DNA of 64,000 bases from the NCBI GenBank assembly GCA_030272155.1, contig CP126193.1, positions 6,882,001-6,946,000 of the forward strand. Direction: 5' to 3'. The notes beneath the pieces were generated by a model, which saw only the letters and a program-made list of their open reading frames with translations, did no database searches and was not told the origin of the DNA. Numbering within the stretch: position 1 is the first letter of the stretch; each line of letters starts with the position of its first letter. The stretch comes from Tetradesmus obliquus. Lineage: Eukaryota > Chlorophyta > Chlorophyceae > Sphaeropleales > Scenedesmaceae. The position numbers and the translations under genes are program-made. Shown in pieces: positions 12,394 through 23,205 of this stretch.

Positions 12394-14356
12394 CAGCTGC
12401 ACAGGGGGCAGCCGCCCTGGCTCATGCGCTGCTGTTGCACAACGTTGCGCAACGTGCGCAACGTGCACAACGCGCTGCAGACTGCGCAGCTCTGGGAAGG
12501 CTTTTGCAGCTGGCAGGATCAGCCAGTCTGCCAAAGGCGGTAAGCCACTAGGGTGCCATAGTTCGCTGTGGTCAGCAGCCCACGGTCGGTGCTCGAGGCA
12601 GCACTGCTGTGTCAGAGCTGCTGCTGTTGTGTGCATGCATGTGCATGCCTGGGGTCATTGCATGGGGCACGCCAATTTTAATTTCGGAAGTGGGGCTGGT
12701 GCTGGCAATGTGGGGCTTCGTGGGTAGGGGACTGTGGTGGCGTCTGCACAACAAAGACAAGTACAAAGCAACCCCGGTTGATTCCGGTGTGAGTAGGGTA
12801 TGGATGAGGGTTGGTGGGTCAGGCGGCCGCAGCAGCTGACACCGGCGCGACATAGTTTGCAACGGATCAGGTTCATCGGTCATTGAGTTGCATGTTGAGC
12901 GCAAGTGCACCTGCGTCACAATCGGCGGCGTGGTTGCACGTCAGGCCAGCCAGCCAATGAGAGGTTTGTAAGGGCGCATGCTCATTTAGGGGTGCTTGCT
13001 GGGACCTTGCACATGCATGATAAGCCCCGGGGATGCAGATTTGGCAAATGCAAGTTTGGCGATGCATATCTGGCGGATGCATATTTGGCGGAGCTATTTG
13101 GCGGTGCTATTTGGCTGAGAGACGTCATGTGTATGCTTTTACGGGTTGCTGTGTCTACATAGCTAGCCTCAGTAATTTCTGCCGGCCGCAATGGTGTCGA
13201 AGCCCTCATGTTGACCAAGCACACTCAACGTCGCAGTCAGCAATGGTTTCGTCAAACCTTGTTACCATCATGTATGCTGCTGTCTACGAAGTGCTGGGCA
13301 GGATGCTACCAGCGTGGCGCTGTATTTTGGTTCCATGACCTGGCAGCCTGTTTCCCCTGATGGGTACTGATGTGGAGTCAGTCGGGAGTTTACATCAATA
13401 CAGCACAGCGCGGCTTCCTGCAGTGCATTGACAGCGTGTTTCTTTTGAGGCTGCCGCATTGGACAAGTGCACCTGTCCGAGACAGCTCGTTGCCACAGGC
13501 AGGTTGGCAAACTGGCAGGTTTGGCAGGTTTTGTGTATGTGAGTGTCACCAAGGTGTAACAAACGCTGATGTTGTGTCACCTCAAGTTCGGAAAAGTGCC
13601 AGCTGAGATTTAAAAACTCTTTTCGGTGTGTGGCAGCTTGTGTGGGGCGGTACGACCAAGAGCCGCAAACATGACATCTGTTGTCTCTCCTGACGATGGT
13701 CTACTTGACCCCTCGCTACAGCAATGCCCCTGCGTTTGGGGTGGGGACACTTACTAGTAGTGACAAAGTACTTTGCATTAGTGTACCGTACACTAACTGT
13801 ACCACACAGGCTGTGGCAGCTATGCGCCCACAGTGGCTGCCAGAGTCGCTCAACGGTTGTGCAAATCTCACCCCTGCCCAACTTCATCGCACCTTGTGCA
13901 GTTTCTTTGGAGGGGTAAGGAAGGGGGGAGAGACCAGGGTAAGAAGGGAGGTAGGGGGGGGGGTGAAGGGTGCACCCACGTGGAGTAAGGTGGGACCCAC
14001 GTGGAGTAGGTGCACCAGCTGTGGCGCACACACCAATCAGCGCATCTTCAAATTAATTTTTGTTTTTAATACAAAAAAGCCGGGGTTTGCTGTTTCTTTG
14101 GTATGCGTGTGGGGCACCGTGCGTTCGGTTCGGTCACCTGGTCCTGAACATCAAAGTGCGATGACAGCAACGCTTTGTGCCTAGTGGTTCTTACGTCTAT
14201 TTTAAACGCGCATTTAATAGCATATGTTGCTAGTAAGAGCTTGCCCGTGTGACCCAGCGCAGCTCGAACCAGAGTGCACTCACTCAGATCTAGTCGCTGC
14301 TACTGCTTGCTATTGTCAGCAGCCGCCCATCAGCTTCGTTGCCTTTATATAGGCGG
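12394..14356. other. Spacer between A2 and B1 with local repeats
   Basis: No supported gene. Near 12,436-12,476 the heptamer GCAACGT recurs in tandem. At about 13,032-13,118 a 15-16 bp unit of the form GATGCATATTTGGCG repeats four to five times. In one frame it reads DAYLADAYLAEL, which resembles pentapeptide repeats, but the open frame around it is only 85 codons and has no other support. Bases 13,917-13,966 are G-rich, and CCCACGTGGAGTA occurs twice just after them. The 3' part should hold the B1 promoter. A TTTATATA at 14,343-14,350 is too close to the ATG to be a usual TATA box. Confidence 0.5.
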
Positions 14357-16120
14357 ATGAGTCGGCCCAAGAGGGGAGGGAAACGCTCAGGCGGCGTAGC
14401 GAAAGAGGACCACTACAAAGCTCAGAAGGACAAGGCCCTGAGGCAATTGGAGCAAGCGCAAGCTCTGCTACAAGTAGGTGCACAGCGACAGGCATCAGCC
14501 GTTCTGCACTGCACGCGCGAGACTGCAGGCCTTGGCGCATTTGTGCAAGAACTGCCCTGCAGTACTGGTCTGTACCTGTATGAAGCGCAGACCTACAGTT
14601 TGGAAGGTGCTGCACATGGGCAGTGACAGGGTGTTCACATGTGTGTGTATTTGCCTGCAGGTGACAAATGATCACCGGGTACTCATCCAGGAGCGCAGCA
14701 ATGTCCTGAGTGACATGATCTCGTTGCAGGCCTGCGTGATGGAGCTGCTGCGCAGGCACTGGTCCTGGATGTATGAGTTGGCACCAGAAGCAACAGCAGC
14801 CGAGCCAGCCTCCACCAGCCAACCAGCGGACAGCTGCAGCAGCGGGCAGCAGTCGCTGCTGCACCAGCACTAGTACATGCAGCACACCTGCATGAGGCAG
14901 CTGCAGGCAGCCACGCCACAGCAGCTGCAGCGGGCACTGACCATGACACCCCAGGACTGGTGGGTGAAACCAGCATGGGGGGGGGACGCTTGTGCTGTGT
15001 TTTCAGAGGTTGCACGTGGGCTCTGCAGCCAGGGATGAGTAGTCGGTTGTGGTCTGTCAATTAACTTGACGCACTTAGTGCTGGCAGCAGGGCCCAGCAT
15101 TACTACCACCACTGCACCACGAAGCATCAGCATCAGCATGGTGTGTGTGTGTGTGCACTCTCTTATCCTCTGGCTGTGGACCATGTTTACACCCTGTTGT
15201 GGCTCATGCCTGCGGGACATATGGGACACAAACGTTTAGCAAGTTTTGGTAGGGGCGCGGTTGTGTCTCATACCCAAGGGGGCGTTGACTCGGGTACATC
15301 TAAGATGGTGCCAGCCCCCACGTGTAACTTGCCTCTATCAAAGCATCAGCTCTGCCACTGGCACCGCGTTCATAACAGCACAAACGTTTGTGATCACGTG
15401 CTCACAACATGCGACTGCTGCCACTGCCTGCAAAGCCGCATCTAACAAACTTGCTACACTGCTACCTTTATCCTCTCTTTCTCTCGCAGGGTCACCTTAG
15501 GCCGCTGCCACTTCAGGGAGCTCGTGGTCCTGCTGGAGTTTGTAAACAGGCCCCCAGAAGCATACCTTGCCGATCCCTCTGCCTTTGAAGCAGCAGCCGT
15601 CGTGGCAGCATCCCTCTCCAGCACCGTTGACGCTGCCTGCAAGACCCAGCAGCAGCAGCAGCAGCAGCAGGACGCACGACGCCCGCAGGGCAGCAGCCCT
15701 TAGCAGCAGAGGAAGATGCAGAGGCAGCCATATCTGCAGCAGCAGATGGCAGCTTGTCCTGGGAGCTGGACCCCATGCGGCTGCTGGTTGAGGCCCTGTG
15801 GAAGACTGGGCAGATGGCCCACCTGGCCCTGCTGCATGCCTGCATGGCCTTCATGTATGCAGGTAAGCAGCAAGCCAAGCGGCTGCAAGCAGGAGCCGGA
15901 CTACTGCAGGAATCTGGTGACGCAATTGTTGTTGCTTGCAGCTGTTTGCAGCAAGTCAGCAACAACGGTACCCTGGGAAGCCTGGTGCAGCTTGCACCCC
16001 TCGCAGGGTGTGCTTTGCATGCCAGGCCAGCAGAGCTGCAGCCGTTTGCTCCTTGTAGCAGTGGCAGCGCCGGGTGCAGTGCTGCGCTTGATCCTGTTGC
16101 TGCTGCTGCTGCCACCCTCA

Positions 16121-16167
<47 letters not shown>

Positions 16168-18333
16168 AGGCAGCCTGAACATGGAGACAATGCAGCCAGA
16201 AATGCCGACGCCACGCTTCTGGCGGGGCGTGGTGGACCGCTTGCACCTCAACCCCACACAGCGCATGCACTTCCAAGTTGCTGTGCAGGAGTACCAACGG
16301 CTCACACGGTGCGCAGTGCGCAGTTGGAAAAGGGGTCAGCTGCTGTGTCTTTTTAACGTGTAACATATGATCCAAAGCACTTGTGCATCAGTACCAGTGG
16401 CCAAGATGGTCAGCAGCTGAAGCAGCAGGATGGAGGGTGTGGCTGATTTGCAGATGGGTCGATGGTGATTCCGCCGTGCTTGTGCATCTGAAGCAATTAG
16501 ACTGGCGTGTAGTGCAGGCTGATGCATGTGGGACGAGCTCATACTGACATGTACTGTATGTGTAGCAGCATGCACGTGCAGCCTGCAGCAGTGCTGATCC
16601 GGCGATCTGCCGAGCAGACCATTCTCACCGACCCAATTCACTGGGTCAACCTCGCTGTCTGTTGTTCTTTCTATCTCTGTGTACAGGGCTGCCAGTGCTG
16701 CGGGCCTCGACCTGGTGCAGCACACCAAGCACTTCAGCCTGTCAGATGTGGCGGCAAAGTTTGTTGCCGAGGGCCAGCCGGCAAGCGCGACAGGGCCAGA
16801 AGGCTCACCCGAGCCAGGCGCGGCAGCAGCAGCAGCAAGCAGCCGTGCATCCCCTGGGGATGCCGGCAGTGCAGCAGCAGGCACAGCTGCTGGGGGCGAG
16901 CACAGCGGCAGCAACGGCACGGAGAGCCGCTGCACGAGTGGCAGCGGTTCAAACGCTGGAGGCTCTGCCGCGTCTGCTGCTGCTGCTGGCGCCAGCGGCG
17001 GTGCATCTGCCGATGCTGCTGCCGGTGCCGGTGCCAGTGCTGGTAGTGCTGCTGCTGCTGCTGCTGGTGGCAATGCTGCTGCTGCTGGCGATGCTGCTGC
17101 TGCTGCTGGCGATGCTGCTGCTGCTGGCGATGCTGCTGCTGCTGCTGCTGGCGATGCTGCTGCTGGCAACCCGCTGGAGCAGCTTGATGCAAAGCTGCAG
17201 CGGCACCTGCAGAGCTACTTCCTGAACATTTACTTGGTGAGCTGCAGTAGGCGCTGTTCATGCAGCTCATGGTGGGCTGTGGGTGGATGCGTTGTGTGTG
17301 GCGCCAGGGACTGTGCTCCTTATGTTGTGTGTGCAGTCTGCTGTTGCTGCGGGTGCCGTGCGTGCAGCATGCCTGTCTGTCCTGCAGATGCAGATGGCGG
17401 ATGGCCGCGTGCATTGTTGCACATTGATACCAGCGCTGCAGCAGCAGAAGCAGTAGCACACGGATGCCTACTGCTGATAGTGTCGTGCTGGGACCATGCT
17501 GTGCAGGTGAACACCTTCCTCACCAACTCGCTCACCCCGTACCAGCACGCGCTGATGTGGACCGCGAGCTATCCCTACTTCCCAAACACAGGGGCCATGG
17601 CTGAAGGTGTGTTGATGATCCACAGCAGTAGCAGGTCTTGCTGCCGCCGCTGGTGCACGTCTCGGGTTCCTTAGCACAGCAGGGGTGAGACTGTAACAAG
17701 ATCCGGGGTTGAAGAGTAAATGCACATTCATGCACCGTCAAGCGATGCTGGACCAGGAGAGGCCCGTCCATACTCTCCCGTTGCTCCGAGTGGGCTGCCA
17801 TGCCCGTGCTGCCGAGATGCCTCTGCATGCTGTTGAGCTCTGCTCTGCCTACTGACTGACTGGCTGTGCATGCAGTGTTCAGGCTCTTCAGCAGAGCAGG
17901 GGTGAAGCTGTGCTGCCGTTGTGCCTCTGCACGCTCTGCTCTGCCTACTGACTGCCTGTCTTGTGCATGCAGCGCTGGTTGTTCAGCTTGTTCAGCAGAG
18001 CAGGGGTAAGGCTGTGCTGCCGTTGTGCCTCTGCAAGTTGCTGACTTCTGCCGTTCTTACTGCCTGACTGTGGGTGCAGCGCTGGTGGTTCATGTTGTCC
18101 AGCAAAGCAGGGGTAAGGCTGTGCTGCCGAGGTGGCAAGTTGCTGACTTCTGCCGTTCTTTCTGCCTGACTGTGGTTGCAGCGCTGGATGCTGTGCCGTC
18201 AACCGGTCCGCAGCCGCCGCTGCCGCCGCACATCCAGGCACACATCAGCAGCAGTGCAGAGCGCCACATCGCGCGCCGCAGCGCACTCATGGCGCAGCAG
18301 AAGCAGGAGCTGCGCTGGTGGGAGCAGCAGTGA
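14357..18333 (+). pseudogene. bZIP-like coiled-coil protein, paralogue B1, probably decaying
   Basis: Exons matching B2 are 14357-14473, 14661-14959, 15490-15862, 16170-16308, 16687-17236, 17507-17606 and 18182-18333. The N-terminus is basic (MSRPKRGGKR) and leads into a coiled coil around LRQLEQAQALLQ. Later blocks are CHFRELVVLLEFVNRP, the MRLLVEALWKTGQMAHLALL helix, an Ala-rich linker, and the end AQQKQELRWWEQQ. Two lesions stand out against B2. An in-frame TAG lies at 14,871, where B2 reads CAG nearby. The third exon also changes frame inside or near its CAG tract at about 15,648-15,700, with a second TAG at 15,701; its length is 373 bp against 422 in B2, a different remainder modulo 3. 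The 15-residue exon of B2 has no clear partner. Conserved splice sites suggest recent decay. Sequencing error in the CAG tract could explain one lesion but not both. Confidence 0.6.
17671..18181 (+). repeat. Four tandem copies of a 3' splice-site segment in the last B1 intron
   Basis: The last intron of B1 consists largely of imperfect copies, each about 100 bp, with AGCAGGGGT near one end and a 3' splice acceptor followed by CGCTGG or a close variant near the other. The acceptor points fall at 17,876, 17,973, 18,080 and 18,182, that is 97, 107 and 102 bp apart. Only the last opens into the conserved final exon. The others copy the first few bases of that exon and then return to intron-like sequence. 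B2 has no such array in its last intron. Confidence 0.75.
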
Positions 18334-20129
18334 AGAGGCCTCAGGTGGTCGTGCTGCATGTGGCAGTGCTGCATGCTGCGTTGCCTTGACATCGGACACT
18401 GAGAAGTGACACCGTCAGAAACACACAGCGCCAGCAAACCGCACCACAATCCCAAGCCCGAACAACACCTACATACAGGTATACAGGCATCATAACGGGT
18501 GTGCCTTGGCAGCCTGCAGGCGTAACTTGCTGCCTGGCTGCTCAATGGGACTGATTGGGAGATCGGCATATTTGCTTGTGACTGAAAGAAAGCAATGCAT
18601 GCTGCAGCATGCTGCAGCAGCACTAGCTTGCTGCAGCGGTTGCAAGCTGCAGCAGTTGCAAGCTGTGGTGCTGCTCAGTTGGAGGGCAGGGGCAGGCGCA
18701 TCATGATGTACAGCATCCTGGAGTTGGGTTTGCAGGAAGGCCATGTGGGCATGCAAACGCAAGCGCGGCATCAGCACAGGGTGCGTCAGGCGCATGGCAG
18801 TCCACTGGGAGGGTTGGGAGAGTATGGGGCGTGGGCTCGCCTGATCCAGCATTGCTTTGAAGGTGCGCAGCTGTGCATTTATCTGGTCTGATCTGGTTTA
18901 ATCTGGTTTTTATCGGATATCTGGTTTGATTTGTCTGTTTTGCATGGCAGCTTGGGAGGTTGGCTTGCAGGCTGTCTAATGCGGGCTGCAATCCGCGACC
19001 AGAAATCTGACACAACATACACAGCTACTCATGTGCTGCAGCTCAGAAGGTGCATGCAACGCATGAAGGCTTGACAAGTTGGTTTGAGTTGTGGATTTGG
19101 GTTGGGGCGTAAGTTGGTTGATTTTGCAGTTGATGTCTCAGGACTCTGGCGTCCAACTGTGCGTTAGGGCATGGACGCAGTGCGCATGCCGGCATGTCCT
19201 CCCTTCACGCACCTAGTGCATGTGATTGATCCGTATTCTGTGATTATCATGGGCCATGATCCGTGGTACTGCTACGCTGCGGTGGCTGTGTCGAATTGGT
19301 CAGCACTGGTGGCAGCGGGCTCTGATCTGTGTCACTTGGGCTGCTGCTGCTGCTGCCACTAACAGCACAGGCTTGATACTAGTGGAAGCCTGCTGCGTAT
19401 TATGCTTTCAGACTTTCTGCACAGCACCAGGTGTGATGCAGCGCGCTCATTGCAGTATTGCAGTACGCGCTGCTGTTTTTTTGCCTGATCCAGTTGGCTA
19501 TCATTGTGCCAGCTTCCTGGCGTGCAACTTTGCTACTGCATGCTTTGTGGGATGAACACTGTCTAGTGCTTTGCATGCGTGACATGGCAGCGCTGCCTGC
19601 CTGCCTGCCTGCCTGTGCAGCGCACTTGAGGCAGCGCATGGCATGTGCAGCCCATGATGTTTAGTGTGTCTGTAGGGTCGCATAATTGCGTTTCTCACGG
19701 CACAGCTGTCAATTTAGTTTAATTTGTGCCGCCGTTCATGATGACCGGCGTGCAGCAGCGGTGGCATCCAGCACCGTGGTTTCTAACTCTCTACTTACAC
19801 TGCTGCTTCAGTGTGCTGGCTTTGTGACGATTGTGTTTCTAGCAGCACAACTGTCAATTGAGTTCAATCGAGTTGTATCTGTGCCGTTGTTCATTGACGG
19901 GCTTGCAGCAGCGGGCCTTGTGCATGGCTCTGGCCACAAGACTTGCAGGATTTTTGTAGCAAGGTAGCTGGTCTGGCAGTTGCAGCAGACATACATGGCA
20001 GGCATTGTCTGCGCAGACGCATGCATTGTGGTCAATGCTTGTCATCTGGCCAGCATCTGCCGCTTTGTCTGTCGTGTAAGCAGTGGGGCGCGCGACAGGT
20101 CTTTCTACGTCAGCCTGCCTGTCAGCGTG

Positions 20130-20880
20130 TGTGCCTCATTATGCAGCAGACCATTCGTTGTGCTTCCCGTTCGATCTGCAACAGGCTTATCAGTTGTTTG
20201 TCCTGGTTCTTGGCTACAAGGTTGTCTGTTGAAGTCCCAATTTGCTATGCAACAGACTCTTTGTCATGTGCGCACACCTCAGTGCGCAACAGATCTATCA
20301 GCTTCTGTGCACACAACTTCATACCCAACACATTCGACTACCCTCCGGACTTGTGGTAAAAGTGCTAAAAGTCGGCTAAAAGTCCCAGGGCACCGACCTT
20401 CAAATCCTTGGGTCGCAGGCTCGACCCCCGGCGCCCTCGCTTGCTTGTCGCTTTCAGTTGTCCACGTCAGATGAAATTACTACTGAAAACTTATTGTCTG
20501 TTGTATGTTCACAAGTGTGTGCAACAGACTGTGCAGTATGTGTGTTGAGATCAGTTTGCAACAGCTGGTCACTGTGTGTGTCCAGCTCATTGCGCAAACG
20601 TTGATCTGTTCTGATTTGTCGGCGACATTGTCAGGTCACTGCACAGCACAGACCACTGGTGTGTGCAGCTCAGTGCGCAACATGTTACTGATGTCTGTGC
20701 AGCAGCGTACACAGCAGATTCATCACATGCGTGTCCAGATCAATGCGCAATGCGTTACTTCAGTTCAGATCAGTGCGCAATAGCTTGCTTTTGTTTGTCA
20801 GGTCAGTGCGCACTAAATGTTTCTGTTCTGCGTGCAAGATTGTTTCCATGTGTCCAGATCAGTGCGCGACAGGGTGCGCA
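20130..20880. repeat. Degenerate array of a TCAGTGCGCAACA motif
   Basis: The words CAGTGCGCAACAG, CATTGCGCAAACG, CAATGCGCAATGC, CAGTGCGCACT and CAGTGCGCGACAGG recur at least seven times between about 20,279 and 20,870. They are interleaved with GCAACAGACT-type words upstream. Spacing is irregular, roughly 30-100 bp, so this is an old and eroded array, not a fresh satellite. I see no coding function. Confidence 0.4.
20373..20440 (+). other. tRNA-like or tRNA-derived segment
   Basis: The segment contains CGACC and GGTCG arms bounding CTTCAAA, a loop of anticodon-loop form, followed by GGCTCGACCCC, close to the B-box consensus. The acceptor and D arms cannot be folded convincingly and the T stem does not pair. 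It is more likely a tRNA-derived short interspersed element or a chance match than a working tRNA gene. Confidence 0.25.
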
Positions 20881-23205
20881 CCAATATGGTGTGGCGGGTC
20901 TACACAATGGCGACCAATCGGGAGTCCAAGTCGTCAGAACACTTGCGGAATCTTGCGAAGCTGGTCATATTGGTTTGTCAGTTGCGCAATGTGGCAGTGA
21001 TTTGTCTTTTTCTTCAACTGAACGGTGCCGCGTTCAATTTATCTCAGCAAGGCACATTCATGCATGTGGAACATGCACTCATGATCTGCACTTGCTTATC
21101 TGCACTTGCTTATGTTGGCAGATGGCTCACAAGTGCACATGGCTGCATGGAGATGTCTTGGTGTTGTCCTTCTGCAGCCATGACCTGGCTGCGCCTCACA
21201 GCAGCTCCCTTTACAACATCCGCCCCAGCTGTTGCTGCGTATGTGTTGTTGGCCTGCAGCAGCATTGTTGGTCAGAGTTTGCTTGGTGGTTTGTGTATTA
21301 CACAGTGAAGTAGGCATGTGTACTGTCAGCTGTCAGGAAGGCGTGATCACCTGGTGCTTGTATTGCAGCTGCCTTGTGCAAAATGACAGTTTTATAAAAC
21401 CTAATTAGGCGTGGTAAATGCACAACAGCGCACCTGCAAGCAATGCTGCTTGTGCTCATGAGCACCTGATCAGTTGTGGCTGTTTGCTGTGGGGTTCATG
21501 CGTGCTGCTGTGTGTCACCGCAGCATCCATGGGACACCTGCAGAATGAGCAGTGTGCCGCAAGTGCTGCGCAGGTGTTTATTGGACTGGTTTCTTTCTGA
21601 ATTTGGGCAATGTACGTGTGCATTAGGGCATGGATGCAGGCATGAATGCCAGCATTTATTGCTTCATGTATGTTGTACAAGCACTGCTGTGCCCTGATCC
21701 CTCGGCGTGGCAGCAACTGTCTGCACTTGTGCGCTGGCAGCGCTGTTGCACGCTGTTGGATCTCAGGTTTGATTTGGGGGGGTGTCTGGTGTGCAGCGGT
21801 TGGGCGTAAATGTTACCACTGCAGTGCAGTGCGTGCCGTCTGGGCTGGTACTTTTGGTTTGCTTGGTGTACCCGTTAACTTTGGTTGCTCTCAGCCTGCC
21901 TCTGGGGGGCGAGAGTGTGGCCACTGATGGCGTGCCTGTGAACGTGTTTGGCTGAGACCAGCACAACGTAGTAGGAGATCGTTGCTAGACAGCTGTGCAG
22001 CGATGCACATAATGCTTCTCAGCACATGGTGCAGCGGCGGTGTCTTGGAGGCAGCAGAAGGCTAGTATGAAGGCAGTGGAAGGATGTTGCCAGCAGCTAT
22101 GCAGTTGTGCAGCCTTGCACATAACGATGGGTGTCACGGAGTGACATAAGGGATGGAGTCACTGTCACAGAGTGGCATTGACAATACACTCTGGCCTGTA
22201 GGCCATTCTTGGCAGATGAAGAGTGATGTGGCAGCCAGTGGTTGTGCGCAGCAGTGCTTGTACAGCTGAAGAATCCTTGGAGTGGCCGGAGAGTGACGAC
22301 GTCCTGGCCAGGGAGTGACGACGTCGTCGACGAGGCTAAGCAGCAAGTGTACTCGGCTCCTGTTACAGGTTCCTGCAGCGTGTGCCATGTGTTGGGGCCG
22401 CAAACTTAACGATGTAAAAATGTTACATTTTATGCCGCTACCTGCATGCGGCGGCGTTTGTGGTGCAGCCGTGGTGGCCTTGCCCAATTAGTTGGCACTG
22501 GCCCCGATGGCTCTTACCTGTGTCCAGGGGCTGCGGCTGTTGACATGGAGTACTGCTGCAATCGCAATCTGTGCAGCTCTTGATATTGGCAGCAGCGTTT
22601 CAGAGAAATATAGCAGAGATAGCTTGATAGCTCTGCTGCAGCTGGCAGGCGAGTACTCACTAGTGGTGTCAAAGATTTTGGCGTGCCTGCTGCCTGATCA
22701 CCTGTACACCCACACCATTGGTGTTGCATGTTCAAGCTGTTCATCTGATGCACTGCAGCCTGTGTTGCATCGGGTCATAAGTCTCCGATGGTTGTGCGGT
22801 GCCACTGCAAACCTCCTGCAAACCGGCACCTCCCTCCAGACAATGGAGCTCACCTACAACACTCCCCTCATGCAATAGCGCAGCACGTACCACGTCGTGA
22901 GAGCCAACCAAGTCTCTGGCACATGACCTGAGTGTTCGAACTGTCGCATCCAGGGCCTGTAACCATTAGCGTGTGATCATGGCACTGGTGCAACAATCGA
23001 TGACATGACACGCTACTCCACACAGGGTAGCGTTGGATGGTCAGCTTGATTAACATGACTCAACTTCCTTTTTTTATTTAAGGAAGATCAGACTACCATC
23101 GAGACTGCCAGCACACCCCACGCTTACACAAGTAAAATCCTCGTGCCCGCTGCCTCTAGTCAGTCTCCATTGCTTCGCAACGGTTTCATATATAGCTGAG
23201 CGTCC

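Larger units (their letters stand above)
18334..23205. other. Long gene-poor spacer between B1 and B2
   Basis: Almost 4.9 kb in which I cannot support a gene. The open frames are short and low in sequence conservation signals. Bases about 20,130-20,880 hold a degenerate array of the motif TCAGTGCGCAACA and variants. Bases 20,373-20,440 hold a tRNA-like stretch with GGCTCGACCCC, close to a polymerase III B box. Near 22,270-22,330 the motif GGAGTGACGACGTC is repeated. A T-rich run lies at about 23,070. A CATATATA at about 23,187-23,194 lies just before the B2 ATG, at a place comparable to B1. Confidence 0.45.

Noticed and set aside
14343-14350. TATA box of B1, and the similar one of B2 near 23,187
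   Set aside because: Both lie within 20 bp of the start codon, too close for a TATA box that directs initiation 25-30 bp downstream, unless translation starts later.
14871-14873. Reading TAG as glutamine in the nuclear code
   Set aside because: The other genes here use TAG and TGA as normal stops (for example ODA9, WRAP73 and B2 end in TAG in the right place), so a changed code is not supported; B1 is better seen as damaged.
22492-22878. 128-codon plus-strand frame in the spacer before B2
   Set aside because: It has no recognisable motif, no plausible splice partners and no conservation signal; it is left as spacer.
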